Source of the DNA: Musa acuminata AAA Group
Lineage: Eukaryota > Streptophyta > Magnoliopsida > Zingiberales > Musaceae
Direction: 5' to 3'
Length of the DNA: 64,000 bases
NCBI RefSeq assembly: GCF_036884655.1
Contig: NC_088356.1
Coordinates: forward strand, 15,831,001-15,895,000
Below are positions 47,089 through 58,055 of this stretch, one piece after another. The notes below the pieces were generated by a model. That model saw only the letters and a list, made by a program, of their open reading frames with translations. It was not told the origin of the DNA and ran no database searches. A program made the translations under genes and the position numbers. Each line of letters opens with the position of its first letter. Positions within the stretch are counted from its first letter, which is position 1.

Positions 47089-49432
47089 ATGAAAGTTGGA
47101 GGCCTTCTCAAACAACAGCTGATTACTGTTCTCATCGACATGGGCAGCACTAATAACTTCCTGAATAGTAAGGTTGCTGCTCGGATGGCACTACATATTG
47201 AAGGTTGCAGCAAGTTCGATGTAAAGGTGGCCGACGACAGAATCCTAAAGTGCGACCAAAGATGCCCGCAGGTGAAACTATTACTGCAAGACCAAGAAAT
47301 TATCACCGATTTCTTCCTCCTACCACTTGATGACTATGAGGCAGTGCTTGGTATAGAATGGCTGACTACACTAGGTGATGTCTCTTGGAACTTTTCTAAA
47401 TTAATTATGAAATTCTACTGTAAGGGTAAACAGATCATCCTACGCGGGAACCGCGGAAGCAACGTTACCACTGTTTCGACCCAACGAATGGAGAAAGTTT
47501 TACACAAGGTAAATGGTGGCTTTTTGATGCACCTCCAACATCAACCAGAGGGGAAGAAAATAGAAATTGAAGATCAAAATCTTGCCCAATTGCTTACTGA
47601 ATTTGCCGACATTTTTGCTGAACCATGCGGTCTTCCTCCTTCTTGATAACATGACCATCGAATTCCAATCCTTCTGGGCAAGCCACCAGCAAACACTCGA
47701 CCGTACCGATATCCTCACCTCCAAAAAGATGAAATTGAAAAGATCGTAAAGGAGATGCTTGAAACAGAGGTGATTCGGCCAAGTTGCAGCCCCTATTCCT
47801 CACCAGTGCTACTTGTACGCAAGAAGGACGGAACTTGGCGGATGTGCATCGACTACCGAGCTTTAAATGGCATCACCATCAAGGACAAGTACCCAATACC
47901 AATGGTGGATGAACTTCTTGATGAATTAAAAGGAGCTCGAGTCTTCACGAAGTTGGACCTCTGATCCGGTTACCACCAAATTCGGGTATGTGAAGATGAC
48001 ATTCCAAAAATTGCATTCCGCACATATGATGGTCATTATGAATTCTTGGTAATGCCTTTTGGACTCACTAATGCTCCTTCAACCTTTCAAAGTCTTATGA
48101 ACGATATTTTTTGGAGCTTTCTTCATAAATTTGTGCTAGTATGTTTTGATGATATTCTCATTTACAGCCCTTTTCTTGAGACTCACTTTCAGCATTTACG
48201 GATTGTTCTGACGATCCTTTGGGAGAACACTCTTTTTGTTAAGCAACCAAAGTGTAGCTTTCTCCAGCAAAAAGTAGAGTACCTTGGGCACATAATATCA
48301 GAAGAATGAGTGGTGGTAGACCCAACCAAAATTGAGACAATGCAAGGCTGGCCGAAACCTACAAACGTGAAATTACTACGCGGGTTCCTTGGACTAACAA
48401 GCTACTACCGAAAATTTGTTAAGAACTATGGGAAGATCAGTGCACCACTCACTTCTCTATTGAAAAAAGATGCTTTCCAATGGTCAAACAAAGCCTTTTC
48501 TGCCTTCGACAAACTTAAGGTAGCCATGACAACGACGCTGGTGCTAGCGCTACCAGATTTCAGCCGACCCTTTATCATTGAGACTGACGCATCTTGAGTC
48601 GGAATTGGAGCCGTTCTCATGCAAGATGGTCAACCACTCACATGCACTAGCAAGGCATTATCTCCCTCCCATTAAAACATGTCAGTATATGATAAGGAGA
48701 TGCTCGCTATTGTACACGCAGTAATGAGGTGGAGACCCTATCTGATCGGCCGGCGATTTCAAATTAAAACCGACCATAAAAGCCTCAAGTATTTTTTGGA
48801 GCAAAAGATATCATCCCCTAAGCAACAAAAATGGGTAACCAAACTTCTTGGATTTGATTATAAAATTATTTACAAAAAGGGGAAAGAAAACGTTGTTGCA
48901 GATGCACTCTCACGGCTACCTGAGCAAGCTAAGGTTTCAGTCATCTCCCTTCCTACCACTAGTCTCCTCGTGGACATTAAGGAAGAATGGAAGAAGGATC
49001 CCGAGATCAGCAACATTATAAAAAAATTGGAGAAAGATCCAAATGCAATAGCCCACTACACTTGGGATTCGAGGGATCTACGCTACAAAGGTCGTATTGT
49101 GCTTATACCTGACTCCCCTTGTATCACAATCATCCTACATGAAATGCACTCCATACCTTCAGCAGGGTACTTTGGATTCCTAAGAACCTACAAAAGAGTG
49201 AAGCAAAATTTTTATTGGAGAGGGATGAAAAAAATTATTGCCGAATATGTGGCACAATGTGATGTATGTCAACAGCACAAGGGTGAAACTGTGGCAAATC
49301 CAGGGAAACTACAACCATTACCTATATCGGACTCGGTGTGGACTGACATCTCCATGGGCTTCATTGAAGGGCTGCCACCTACTAAAGGTAAAAGCACAAT
49401 TCTCGTGGTGGTTGATCGACTTACGAAATATG
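47089..49432 (+). pseudogene. pol: Pol of gypsy F: PR, RT, RNase H, integrase start (broken)
   Basis: Order PR-RT-RH-IN is diagnostic of Ty3/gypsy. Protease 47089-47400 with DMGSTNNFLN (the usual DSG has Met in the middle) and VLGIEWL. RT 47755-48600: [39 protein letters not shown]. RNase H: IETDAS, DKEMLAI, LIGRRFQIKTDHKSLKYFL, ADALSRLP. Integrase: HEMHSIPSAG...CDVCQQHKG zinc motif, then VWTDISMGFIEGLP and VVVDRLTKY, cut at 49432 before the second catalytic Asp. Stops at 47644-47646, 47962-47964, 48307-48309, 48597-48599 and about 48674. A chromovirus-like lineage is my inference. Confidence 0.9.
49428..49432 (+). repeat. Putative TSD, left of G
   Basis: atatg. The partner is outside the window. 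Confidence 0.4.
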
Positions 49433-49765
49433 TGTTAGGATCGAGAGCACTAAGAGGGGGGGGGTGAATTAGTGCAGCGAAAAACTTTCTACGATTAAAA
49501 CCGAAAGCTGCATTTGAACGATAAAGACAACTCTATATGAAAGTTGATACAAAGCAAGGTTGCAGTCAATCTATGCAGGCAGTTTGCAGCTATGAAGAAA
49601 ACCAGAATATCAGCGCAAACTGAAATCCGACGTTCGTACAAAGAAACAGATTTACGTCTAAGTGTCGATTAGTAAATCACTTGTTTAGATAAAAAGCAGT
49701 TTAAGCAGAAGTATAAAGACAGTGTGCAGCTATTGTACAGCTCAAAAAGTAATCTTCCAAAAAGC

Positions 49766-49963
49766 AGATTTACGTCTAAACGCAGATTTACGTCTAAACG
49801 CAGTTTACACAGTTTGCGTCTAAATGCAGTTTGCGTCTAAATGCAGTTTGCGTCTAAATGCAGATTGCGTCTAAGCGCAGTTTGCATCTAAGCACAGATT
49901 GCGTCTAAGCGCAGTTTGCGTCTAAACACAGTTTTCGTCTAAGCGCAGTTTACGTCTAAGCTC
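49766..49963 (-). repeat. 17-bp minisatellite in the G LTR leader
   Basis: About eleven copies of a unit like agtttgcgtctaaatgc, with variants (acgtctaaacgc, gcgtctaagcgc). In other LTRs of the group the core cgtctaaacgcagatt occurs only once or twice. Confidence 0.9.
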
Positions 49964-50572
49964 AGATTCGGAAAGATCTGAACTTAGACACTCATTCGTA
50001 AAAGTGCAGAAGGCAATTTGCAGTTATAAATGGAATCAAAACGTTAACGTAGACTGCAATGTAAAGATTGTACGAAAACACCGATTTACGTCTGAATGCA
50101 GATTCAGAAAGATCAGAACTTAGAAACTTGTTCGTAAAAGCGCAGAGAGCAGTAGATATGTAGGAGGTTTGCAGTAATGATAAAGTGCTCAAAATAAAAG
50201 CAAACCAGAGATTTAGAGTGGTTCGGTCAGTCTTGACCTACTCCACTTTTGGCTTCCTCCACCGACGAGATCACCGACGTCAACTAGAGACCTTCCTTCA
50301 ATAGGCGAAGGCCAACCACCCTCTTACAGATTCACTCCTTTTGGCGGGCTTAGGAGACAACCCTTACAGAAGTTTTCTCTCCTCTCTTTACAACTCAAAC
50401 TTGAAGAATAGAAAGAGGAGAACTAGCAGTTTTGAGCTCTAAGAAACACAGAAAGATAGCAAGATTTCGAGTGTGTGTTCTGTGCTTTCAGTGCTGAATG
50501 GGTGGGGTATTTATAGGCCCCAACCCAGTTCAAATTTGGAGCTCAAAAGGATCAAATCCCGGAATTCCGGGA

Positions 50573-50932
50573 TCAGGCGGTTGCACCTCCTGACTAGAGA
50601 GGTTGCACCGCCTGGCAGAGCTCGAAGACTGAGCCTCTGGGCGGTGCCACCTCTGTCAGGGGCGGTTGCACCTCTCTGCCAGAGCTCGAAGACTGAGTTC
50701 GGGTGGTTGCACCTCCTGACTGAGGCGGTTGCACCGCCTGGCAAAGCTCGAAGACTGAGCTCAGGCGGTGCCACCTCCTGTCAGGAGAGGTTGCACCGCC
50801 CAGTCTCGCTCGGAGACTGAGCCCTGGGCGGTTGCACCTCTTGGCTGGGGCGGTTGCACCGCCCAGTCTCGCTGGGAGACATAGCTTGGGCGGTGCTACC
50901 TCCCTACCTGGGCGGTGCTACCTCCTAGCACT
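50573..50932 (-). repeat. GC-palindrome array, LTR of G
   Basis: About eleven ggcggttgcacctcc/ggcggttgcaccgcc-type units; it ends with two close ggcggtgctacctcc units. Confidence 0.88.
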
Positions 50933-52664
50933 ATTTCAGGTCCGAATGAGTTGATCCATTCGGCCTAATTTGGGTCTTTCAGGGGCCCGATTGCCCCAAG
51001 ATTAAGTTAATGGGATCACCTCCCATTTCTAACTTAATCATTGTGCTAACTACAATTATTTCCTAAGACATTTACTGCAACTTGCTCCGGTACGTCAATC
51101 GCTTCTTCCGGCGAGCTTCCGGCGAACTTCCGTCGATCATCCGACGAACCCTCGGTGATCCTCCTACGGACTTCCGGCAAACTCCTGGACTTGCGACGAT
51201 CCACTTGGCGAGTTCCGACGAGCTTCTTTGGCAAGCTCCTGGACTTCTCGGATTTGTCCCCGCAGAACCTCCGACGACTGTCCGAACTTCCGTCGAGCCC
51301 TCGAACTCCCAACGTGATCATTGTCATGACTCCGGCGCAACTCCTGCTACATGTCTTTCTTCCATCGTAGTTAATCCTGCACACTCAAAACAAAAACTTC
51401 GATCGAGACAATTAATCCTAAGCAATTAACCAAGTTGTCCGGCATGTCATTGGTCCCTCGACGCTTCGTCCGATTCTTTGGCGCATCGTCCTTTCCTGTA
51501 GCCTATTGCCCAATCGGCCAGTTGACTCCGCAACTCCGATATCCTTGGCACAATACCCGCTCTTCTTGGCCCGATGCCCGAGTCCACGGTTCGAAGCCTT
51601 CTGTCGATACGTCGATCGATCCACCGGCCCGACGTCCAATCTTCTGACATGTTCCTCCGGCACAACATGATGTTCCTGCTTTAATTGTCTCATCCTGATC
51701 GAAGCACCCTGCGTCACTCAAAACGCAGATTAAATCATAAACATATATCAAGTAGTTTCATCATCAAAATACGAGATTCAACAATCTCCCCCTTTTTGAT
51801 GATGACAACTACTTGATGACGGAGTTAAACTTAACTCCCGGAGTTTAAACAAACTCCCCCTATCAATATGCCTTATTGATAGAAACTCTTAGATTCAAAA
51901 ATCTAAGCAACATGTCATCATAAACGGAGTTAACCTTAACTCCCAGAGTTTAATCAAACTCCCCCTATCAATATGCCATATTGATAGAAACTCTTGGATT
52001 CAAAAATCCAAGCAACATGTCATCATAAACTTATGCATAACATGTGATGTCATCAACTACTTCTCCCCCTTTGTCATCAACAAAAAGGAGAAGTACCATA
52101 ATCAAGTGTTTGTGATATAAGTTTAACTCATTGCATGAAAAACGTAATATCAAGTTTTATCATCATGCAGTTTTGAAGCCAGAAAATTTAGCAAATGTTA
52201 CATCATGCTCAGAACATTCAACCTATCAAGTTTTAGATATACAAGTTTTACGGCATACAAGATAGCACATGCAAGCTAGCAATGTTACAACATTTTAGAA
52301 CTTGCAAGCTAGCAGTTTAGAGATATTCAAGAAGGCAACTCTTGCTTCTTAAAATATGCAAGTTGCAAGCTAGCAAATTTTTGCTTCCTTTGTAGTGTTA
52401 GCTTTTGATATCGTAACGCAACTATTTCAAGTGTTTATCAATTGTAGCATTTCATCATATGGCATGATATCGACATGTAAAGCTGTGAAGCATGATTTTG
52501 ATATCATTTCATGATGTACACATTTCGAATATTTTAGCAAGTGTAGCATTGCATCACATGGTAAGATATCAGCTCGTACGATGCAAATTTTTGTTTGATA
52601 TCTTGATACAGGGCATATAGCAATGATAGCAATCATATATTACTTGGTGATGCAAGTATGGCCT

Positions 52665-52760
52665 AATCATAGCATCAGTGATAGCAACCATATCAACATC
52701 AGTGATAGCAAACATATCAACATCAATAATAGCAACCATTAGTGATAGCAAACATATCAA
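52665..52760 (+). repeat. Minisatellite of about 24 bp
   Basis: About four copies of agtgatagcaaccatatcaac with small changes. Absent from the matching part of D near 30960. Confidence 0.85.
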
Positions 52761-54540
52761 TTCATATATTTCTCCCCCTTTGTCATCAACAACAAGGAGA
52801 ACGATATAAGCAAATTTTAAATATAAGTGCGATGCCATAGTTGGTTCATGTCATTTTCCAACAGTGAGTGATAGGATACCAGTAATGCAAACATCTCGAG
52901 GAAAACATGACATGGAGATAGCTTTTATTGCTTCTTCCTTTTTATTTGTTATCTTTTTACATGAAGGAGGAAAGCCATATGTGAAGTTCAAATCGATAAG
53001 ATATTAAAGCACACTTCATTTTTGCAAGGATTAAGATGTGTAAGTGAGTCAAATCCTTGTATGTAAAAATATCTTCCTTTTATAAGAGGGAACCATCAAA
53101 TATGTTTCTCGAAAAATATTTTTCACATGATAAGTGCATTTGCTAGATGATTCCATATGTCAAAAATCAATGATGTGAATTAAACTTGATATGACATATG
53201 CTTGTTAAGTTCGGAAAAGGATAATGTATCAAGAAAATCCAATTGTTAGGATCAAGAAAATCCGAAAATGAAATTTGACACTTTCATACATTCGGACAGG
53301 GTTTTACTAGAGATATTCAATTACAATCATGAAGGTAAAACATGCTTATTATCATGGAAATTTTTGTATTTAAGCACATAATTTCCAATATGTAATCATG
53401 GCAAGTAATTGTGTAAAATCATTATGGCAATCAAGTGATTTGATCATTCAATCAAAAAAGTTCGAAAAATAATTTTAACACGTTTAATCATTCGGACATA
53501 TTTTTGCCATAGTTTTTCAAATATAATCATGAAGATAAGGCATGCTCATCATCATGGTAGTATGATAGCAAGTTTACCATATTCAAGCTAGCAAAAATTT
53601 TCAATATTTTAAGGCCCGCAAGCTAGCAAATTTGAGATGTTCAAGAAAGCAATTTCTTCTCTTTTGAGAAGTGCAATTTTTGCTTTCTTCTTGAATTGTG
53701 CAAGCTAGCTATCTTCCCTTTTGTCATTGTCAAAAAGAAGGGAAAAACCCTTTACATCAATTTTTAAATCATGACAAATGGTTAGTATCAATCTCATTTG
53801 TGCATCATTATATTTTCAAATTAAAACATGCACATTTTCAAAACATATAAACTCATTATTATATGCATGATTCCAAATCATCATTCATATTATTTCAATC
53901 ATTGTTTCACTCATCATTATAGCTTATCATGCATAATATGTAAAACCATCTAACATGATATAAGCATTTATTTATTTAATTTCCCTTTTTTTTTTAAACA
54001 TTCATGATACACATCATACATTATCATAATAAAAAGCATATGCATCATTCCAAATCATAAATATTTCAAATCATCATGGTATTAATTTGTCACATTGCAT
54101 CCTACCATGCATGATTGAAACTTCTCATTTGCATACATCAAAATAAATTCATGAATATCTCATGCATTCATATCATCATTTGAGGAGTATTGAAAAGGAA
54201 TAATTGGGTGATGAGATAAATATTTCATGAGTACAAAGAATTGCATAAAAATCATATTATGAATACAAGGAATACAAGTCACAATCATTCAAGAGAAAAA
54301 ATCATCATTCATTTTCAATTCATTCAATTTGATAAATCAAGATCATGATTTTGATAAAACTCATTTCAAATTTAAATCATCAAAATCATTTTTATGGCTC
54401 ACAAAATTTATAACATAAATAGATTCATGATTTCATTGATAATATATTTTCCCCCTTTTTAAGTGTTTCATTTTAAGTGGTCGATTTCATGTTAGCATGC
54501 CTTTTCATTTATGAAAGCATGCATCAATTTTTTAAAGCCA

Positions 54541-54545
54541 CTGTT
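54541..54545 (+). repeat. TSD, left of B
   Basis: ctgtt; the right copy at 63356-63360 is ctatt (one transition). Confidence 0.75.
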
Positions 54546-55742
54546 TGTTAGGATCGGAGCGGCACTAAGAGGGGGGGGTGAATTAGTGCAGCGGATTAAA
54601 ACTTTGATTTTAACAAAATCTTTCGTACGTTAAGAACAAAACTTGAGAAATTTAACTTGAAGGCGTATTCTTGAAGTTGCGCAACAAGAGTAATAAGGAA
54701 CTAAAGCAGTAAGAAGATTTGCAGTAATGTAAATGACAATAATAAAGAGCAAACTAGAGATTATGCCAATTTTTAGAGTGGTTCGGTCAAATGACCTACT
54801 CCACTTGCGAGGCCCCTCTTCGATGAGGCTCCCACCTTCCACTAGCAAGTCTCTTGAAATGGAAGGGTAAACACCCCTCTTACAACCTTTTACAAGCAGC
54901 TCAACCTCTTACAAATTTTCAATAAGAAAGAAGGAGGAGAACTCTCTAGCAAATTGAAAACAAGACTTGCTAAGACTTTCTAAGACTTTTCTCTCAATCA
55001 AAAATCTTCTCAAAAGTTGTAACCTCAGCTGAGATTTGAGGGGTATTTATAGGCCTCAAGAGGATTCAAATTTTGGGCTTCAAAATTTGAATTCTCTTAG
55101 GGTTCCCGGTGCTGGAGGTGCCACCGCCCAGCCAGGCGGTGCCACCGCCCAGCGCTCGGGTGCTGGACGGTGCAACCGCCTAGCCAAGGAGGTGTCACTG
55201 CCCAGCCAGGCAGTGCCACCGCTTGGCTTTCCGATTCATTGGTTTGGCTTAATTTTAGCCCAAACCAAATCTGACTTTGGGCCCAGTTGGCCCCTAACCA
55301 GGATATAGGATTATCTCTTAATCCTAATCCTAATTACAGGTGAACTACATAACACAAAAAAAACATCCTAAGCAAGTTTTTTAACCGCGAACGTCGAGTC
55401 TTGTTCCGGTGAGCTTTCCGACGAACTTCTTCCGACGGACTCCCTGCAAGCTCCCAATCTTTGTGATGACTTTAATGAGTAGCCGAGCCTTCTCGGTGAT
55501 CTCCGCGAGCCTCCGACGATTTCTTCGACGAACTTCTGACACGTTCCCGATTTCTTCTCGGTTGGTTCCAGCAGCATCTCCGATGATTCTTCGGTCTCTT
55601 AAACGTCCATCGAGCTCGACTCCGGTATCCTTGCTTTATGTTTTCTGGTTATCATAGTTAATCCTACACACTTAACTCAATAATATGGATTAGATCAATT
55701 AACCCACCAATTGATTATATCATCAAAATCCGAGATTCAACA
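54546..55742 (-). repeat. 3' LTR of B (1,197 bp)
   Basis: TGTTAGGATCGG to GATTCAACA. TATA-like box (TATTTATA) at 55044-55051; palindromes 55103-55228. Confidence 0.95.
55103..55228 (-). repeat. GC-palindrome array, 3' LTR of B
   Basis: ggtgccaccgcc, ggtgcaaccgcc and ggtgtcactgcc units with cagcgctcgggtgctgg spacers. The arrangement differs from the partner LTR at 62710-62842. Confidence 0.9.
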
Positions 55743-56455
55743 ATCTCCCCCTTTTTGATGATGACAATCAATTGATGACGGAGTTAAACATAACTCCCCC
55801 TATCTATATGTCATATTATGAGAAGATAAAAAACACTTGAATTCCATCCCTTTGGATTCAAGCATAACCCGATAAGTTCTAATCGTAGAACTTTATCGTT
55901 ATCCTCATTAAACAATAGTAAGTACGAAACTTCGATGAAAATCATAAGTTAAATGATACGGGACGAATTTTGCTACGACAGAAGATAAAGATTTACAATA
56001 TAAATTTCATGATATCAATCTTGTGATATTTTCAAGGATTTGCAAGTCATATAAGACATTCATATCACACAGAAGATAAAGATTTTCAATATAAATTTCA
56101 TGATATCAATCTTGTGATATTTTCAAGGATTTGCAAGTCATATTAGACATTCATATCACACAAGTTTTTGTAATTCATATTAGTCATGCTATCGTTCTGG
56201 TGTAAGTCATCACTTCTCCCCCTTTGTCATCAACAAAAAGAGACAAGCCAGCTAATTGATGATCATAGAAAAAGGTTTAGCATTTATCAAAGTTCATCAT
56301 TCAAATTTGCCAGAAATAGTTTATCCAAAAGACATCATCATCTATGCAGATTAAGACAGTAGTTATCTAAAAGGAAAGATCAGTTATCGTTTAATCGATG
56401 ACAAACTTGAACTTGTTTTTAAAAACAAACAGAACAGAATAAAAAGATAATCAGT
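55743..56455 (-). other. 3' noncoding region of B
   Basis: Terminal polypurine tract AAAAAGGGGGAGA on minus (plus 55744-55756). A 91-bp tandem duplication at 55981-56162. A second polypurine-type block (ctccccctttgtcatcaacaaaaag) at 56216-56240. Confidence 0.85.
55981..56162 (-). repeat. 91-bp tandem duplication
   Basis: gaagataaagat... begins at 55981 and again at 56072. The copies differ at only a few bases, so the duplication is recent. A matching single-copy stretch is in A near 15540-15650. Confidence 0.9.
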
Positions 56456-57550
56456 TTAATCCTTAGGAGGTAATCCACAATGCTGATACATGATATCTAT
56501 TTTTTCATTCATCTGTCGTAGTGTCTTCAAAATTTCAACTTGTTGATTCTGAATTTGTTCTTGCTGTGATTTGATCTGAGATAGCTCCGCCATAATGATA
56601 TCTTCAGAGGAGGAAACAGGAGCTGAAGGTGCTGCGCCAAAGGGACTAGGAGGAGGAGATTCATTTCCCATAAGAATTGGTGTTTCGGGTTGTTCTATTG
56701 GTGTAGGAATTGGATCCGTCCTTCTAGGCTGCCTAATCCATATGCCATTGCTAAAAGTGCACCTAAGTTTTTTTAGCAGGTTTTTATTTATTATGTTATA
56801 TCGATCATTTTGAATAGATTCTTCATCGGGTGGAATGCAAATGTCATAGGCATGAAGAATTCTAGTGATTAACCTCCCATATGGCAATATAGTATCTTTA
56901 GTCATAATTTCCTGCATGTGTTGGCGAATTAAGTACCCAAAACAATTATGCTGACCGGTCATAATCCAATACATGGTTCCTATCTCTAATTGACTTACTT
57001 CGTCAAGATGAAATTGTTTGGGGAATATGATGCTTGTGATAATGTGATGAAGAATTTTAGAGTTGAAAGGCATTAAGTGTTCACAGCTCTTGGGTAAGAA
57101 GTCAAGGTTTGGATTTGCAAAAATTGTTTTTACGGCTTCAGCATAGGTTGCTCCTATTTTTTTGACGTCCCATTTACCTTTAAAATAGCATCCCCTATCT
57201 TTTTCAGTTATGCCAATTTGCTCACAAATGGTGCTGTCAAATATTCTAATGGGTGTTCCTAGAATGTAAGTGCTTAGGCTATCATTGTCCTCATATAGGT
57301 TGGCATAGAATAATCTCACTAACCGTGGATAGATTAGTTCCTCTATTTGTAGTAGAGGTAGAGCTTCTAGGTGTGCAAACCACCTAATGGGATCTAAGTC
57401 CTCTAGTTCATTCAAATCAATGTATTTTCCCTTATGGACACATCGTGTTTCAAATTTTGGAAAGCTAAGGGCTACCTCTTTTGATCTAAAAAGGTCATGG
57501 TTATATGAATCTCCTTCAATCCTTATTCCTTTTGATCTCTTAGGAGCCAT
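56456..57550 (-). CDS. Env-position ORF, 364 aa, plant-transposon-protein-like
   Basis: An intact frame from ATG 57550 to 56456, downstream of pol, where Sireviruses carry their env-like gene. The N-terminal part (about residues 25-200) has FPKFETRCVHKG, RWFAHLEALPL, LVRLFYANLYE, and GTPIRIFDSTICEQIGI. This pattern resembles the putative plant transposon protein domain of retroelement ORFs (recognised by eye, moderate confidence). Residues about 285-315 are Pro-rich. The C-terminus (about 320-358) is Gln/Glu/Ile-rich with heptad spacing and looks like a coiled coil (SQIKSQQEQIQNQQVEILK). I see no signal peptide and no membrane helix, so it is not a classical envelope. The function is unknown. 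It has its own upstream GC-palindrome array (57757-57896). A lacks this ORF, and the gag-only elements lack it too. Confidence 0.8.
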   Translation of the reverse strand: MAPKRSKGIRIEGDSYNHDLFRSKEVALSFPKFETRCVHKGKYIDLNELEDLDPIRWFAHLEALPLLQIEELIYPRLVRLFYANLYEDNDSLSTYILGTPIRIFDSTICEQIGITEKDRGCYFKGKWDVKKIGATYAEAVKTIFANPNLDFLPKSCEHLMPFNSKILHHIITSIIFPKQFHLDEVSQLEIGTMYWIMTGQHNCFGYLIRQHMQEIMTKDTILPYGRLITRILHAYDICIPPDEESIQNDRYNIINKNLLKKLRCTFSNGIWIRQPRRTDPIPTPIEQPETPILMGNESPPPSPFGAAPSAPVSSSEDIIMAELSQIKSQQEQIQNQQVEILKTLRQMNEKIDIMYQHCGLPPKD

Positions 57551-58055
57551 TTTCTAGACAAGATGATGATGAAATTGTGAAAAATAAGCAAGAGAAAGAT
57601 AAAAGAAAAGAGGGATTTCAAGTGTTACCTCATGGAGATTATGTTGAGAGATGGAAAGCTTGGACCACCAAGAATCCTTCTCCAATGTTTCTAAGAATTA
57701 GAATGAGGGTTAGAGGGAATGGGAGAGGGTTTTGAGAGGTCTTTCTTCAGGTTGGGGGCGGTGTCACCGCTGGCCCTAACCCCTCGGGTTAAAAGGGTTA
57801 CTCGGTCGGTGTCACCGCCAAACTGGTCGGTGTCACCGCCTGGCGCCCGAGCGCCAGTCGGTGCAACCGCCGGATTTGGCGGTGCCACCGCTGGCATCAC
57901 GCGGAGGAAAGAAAAAAAATTTTCTTCCTTTTGTTTAGCTTCTTCCCTCGAGATCATAATTTATACTTTAATGGATCATTTTGAATTGAAGAAGAAGGAA
58001 GAATTCAAATTCATAAACGAAGGGAATAGAACGAGTCCTTTTTGTGAAGTTCATT
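57551..58055 (-). promoter_or_regulatory. Spacer between pol and env-position ORF with an LTR-type palindrome array
   Basis: On minus: a palindrome array, then a C/T-rich leader (ccctctcccattccctctaa) for about 200 bp, then ATG at 57550. A donor-like ATGAG|GTAACA lies near 57630. It has the look of a promoter plus leader, but I find no TATA box at the expected place. A frame on minus across 57691-57957 is open only because of the GC-rich units. Confidence 0.5.
57757..57896 (-). repeat. Internal GC-palindrome array of B
   Basis: Five to six ggcggtgacaccgac, ggcggtggcaccgcc and ggcggttgcaccgac units with a ggcgctcgggcgcc spacer, the same type as the LTR arrays but inside the element. Confidence 0.88.

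Larger units (their letters stand above)
44953..49432 (+). mobile_element. Gypsy element F, truncated by G
   Basis: Short LTR, PBS, long leader, gag and pol up to the integrase core, then cut by G at 49432/49433. The rest should lie beyond the right edge. Confidence 0.88.
49433..51783 (-). mobile_element. 3' LTR of copia element G (2,351 bp)
   Basis: TGTTAGGATCG at 49433 to GATTCAACA ending at 51783. Poly-G near 49457-49465, a 17-bp minisatellite at 49766-49963, TATA-like box (TATTTATA) at 50508-50515, palindromes 50573-50932. It is the longest LTR in the window; the minisatellite explains most of the excess over I and D. Confidence 0.92.
51784..54545 (-). other. AT-rich noncoding interior of G, left of B
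   Basis: Terminal polypurine tract (plus 51785-51797), the same 105-bp duplication as in D (51820-52030), polypurine-type blocks at 52062-52092, 52772-52800 and 53715-53740, caagctagcaa repeats near 52200-52390 and 53580-53710, and a ~24-bp minisatellite at 52665-52760. No pol. It is interrupted by B at 54545/54546 and resumes at 63356. Confidence 0.85.

Noticed and set aside
47089..47646. A separate intact protease gene
   Set aside because: It is the protease portion of gypsy F pol, bounded by stops within a longer decayed frame.
57691..57957. An 88-codon minus-strand ORF upstream of the env-position ORF
   Set aside because: Its middle is translated palindrome units and it matches nothing I know. 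It is kept only as part of the regulatory spacer.
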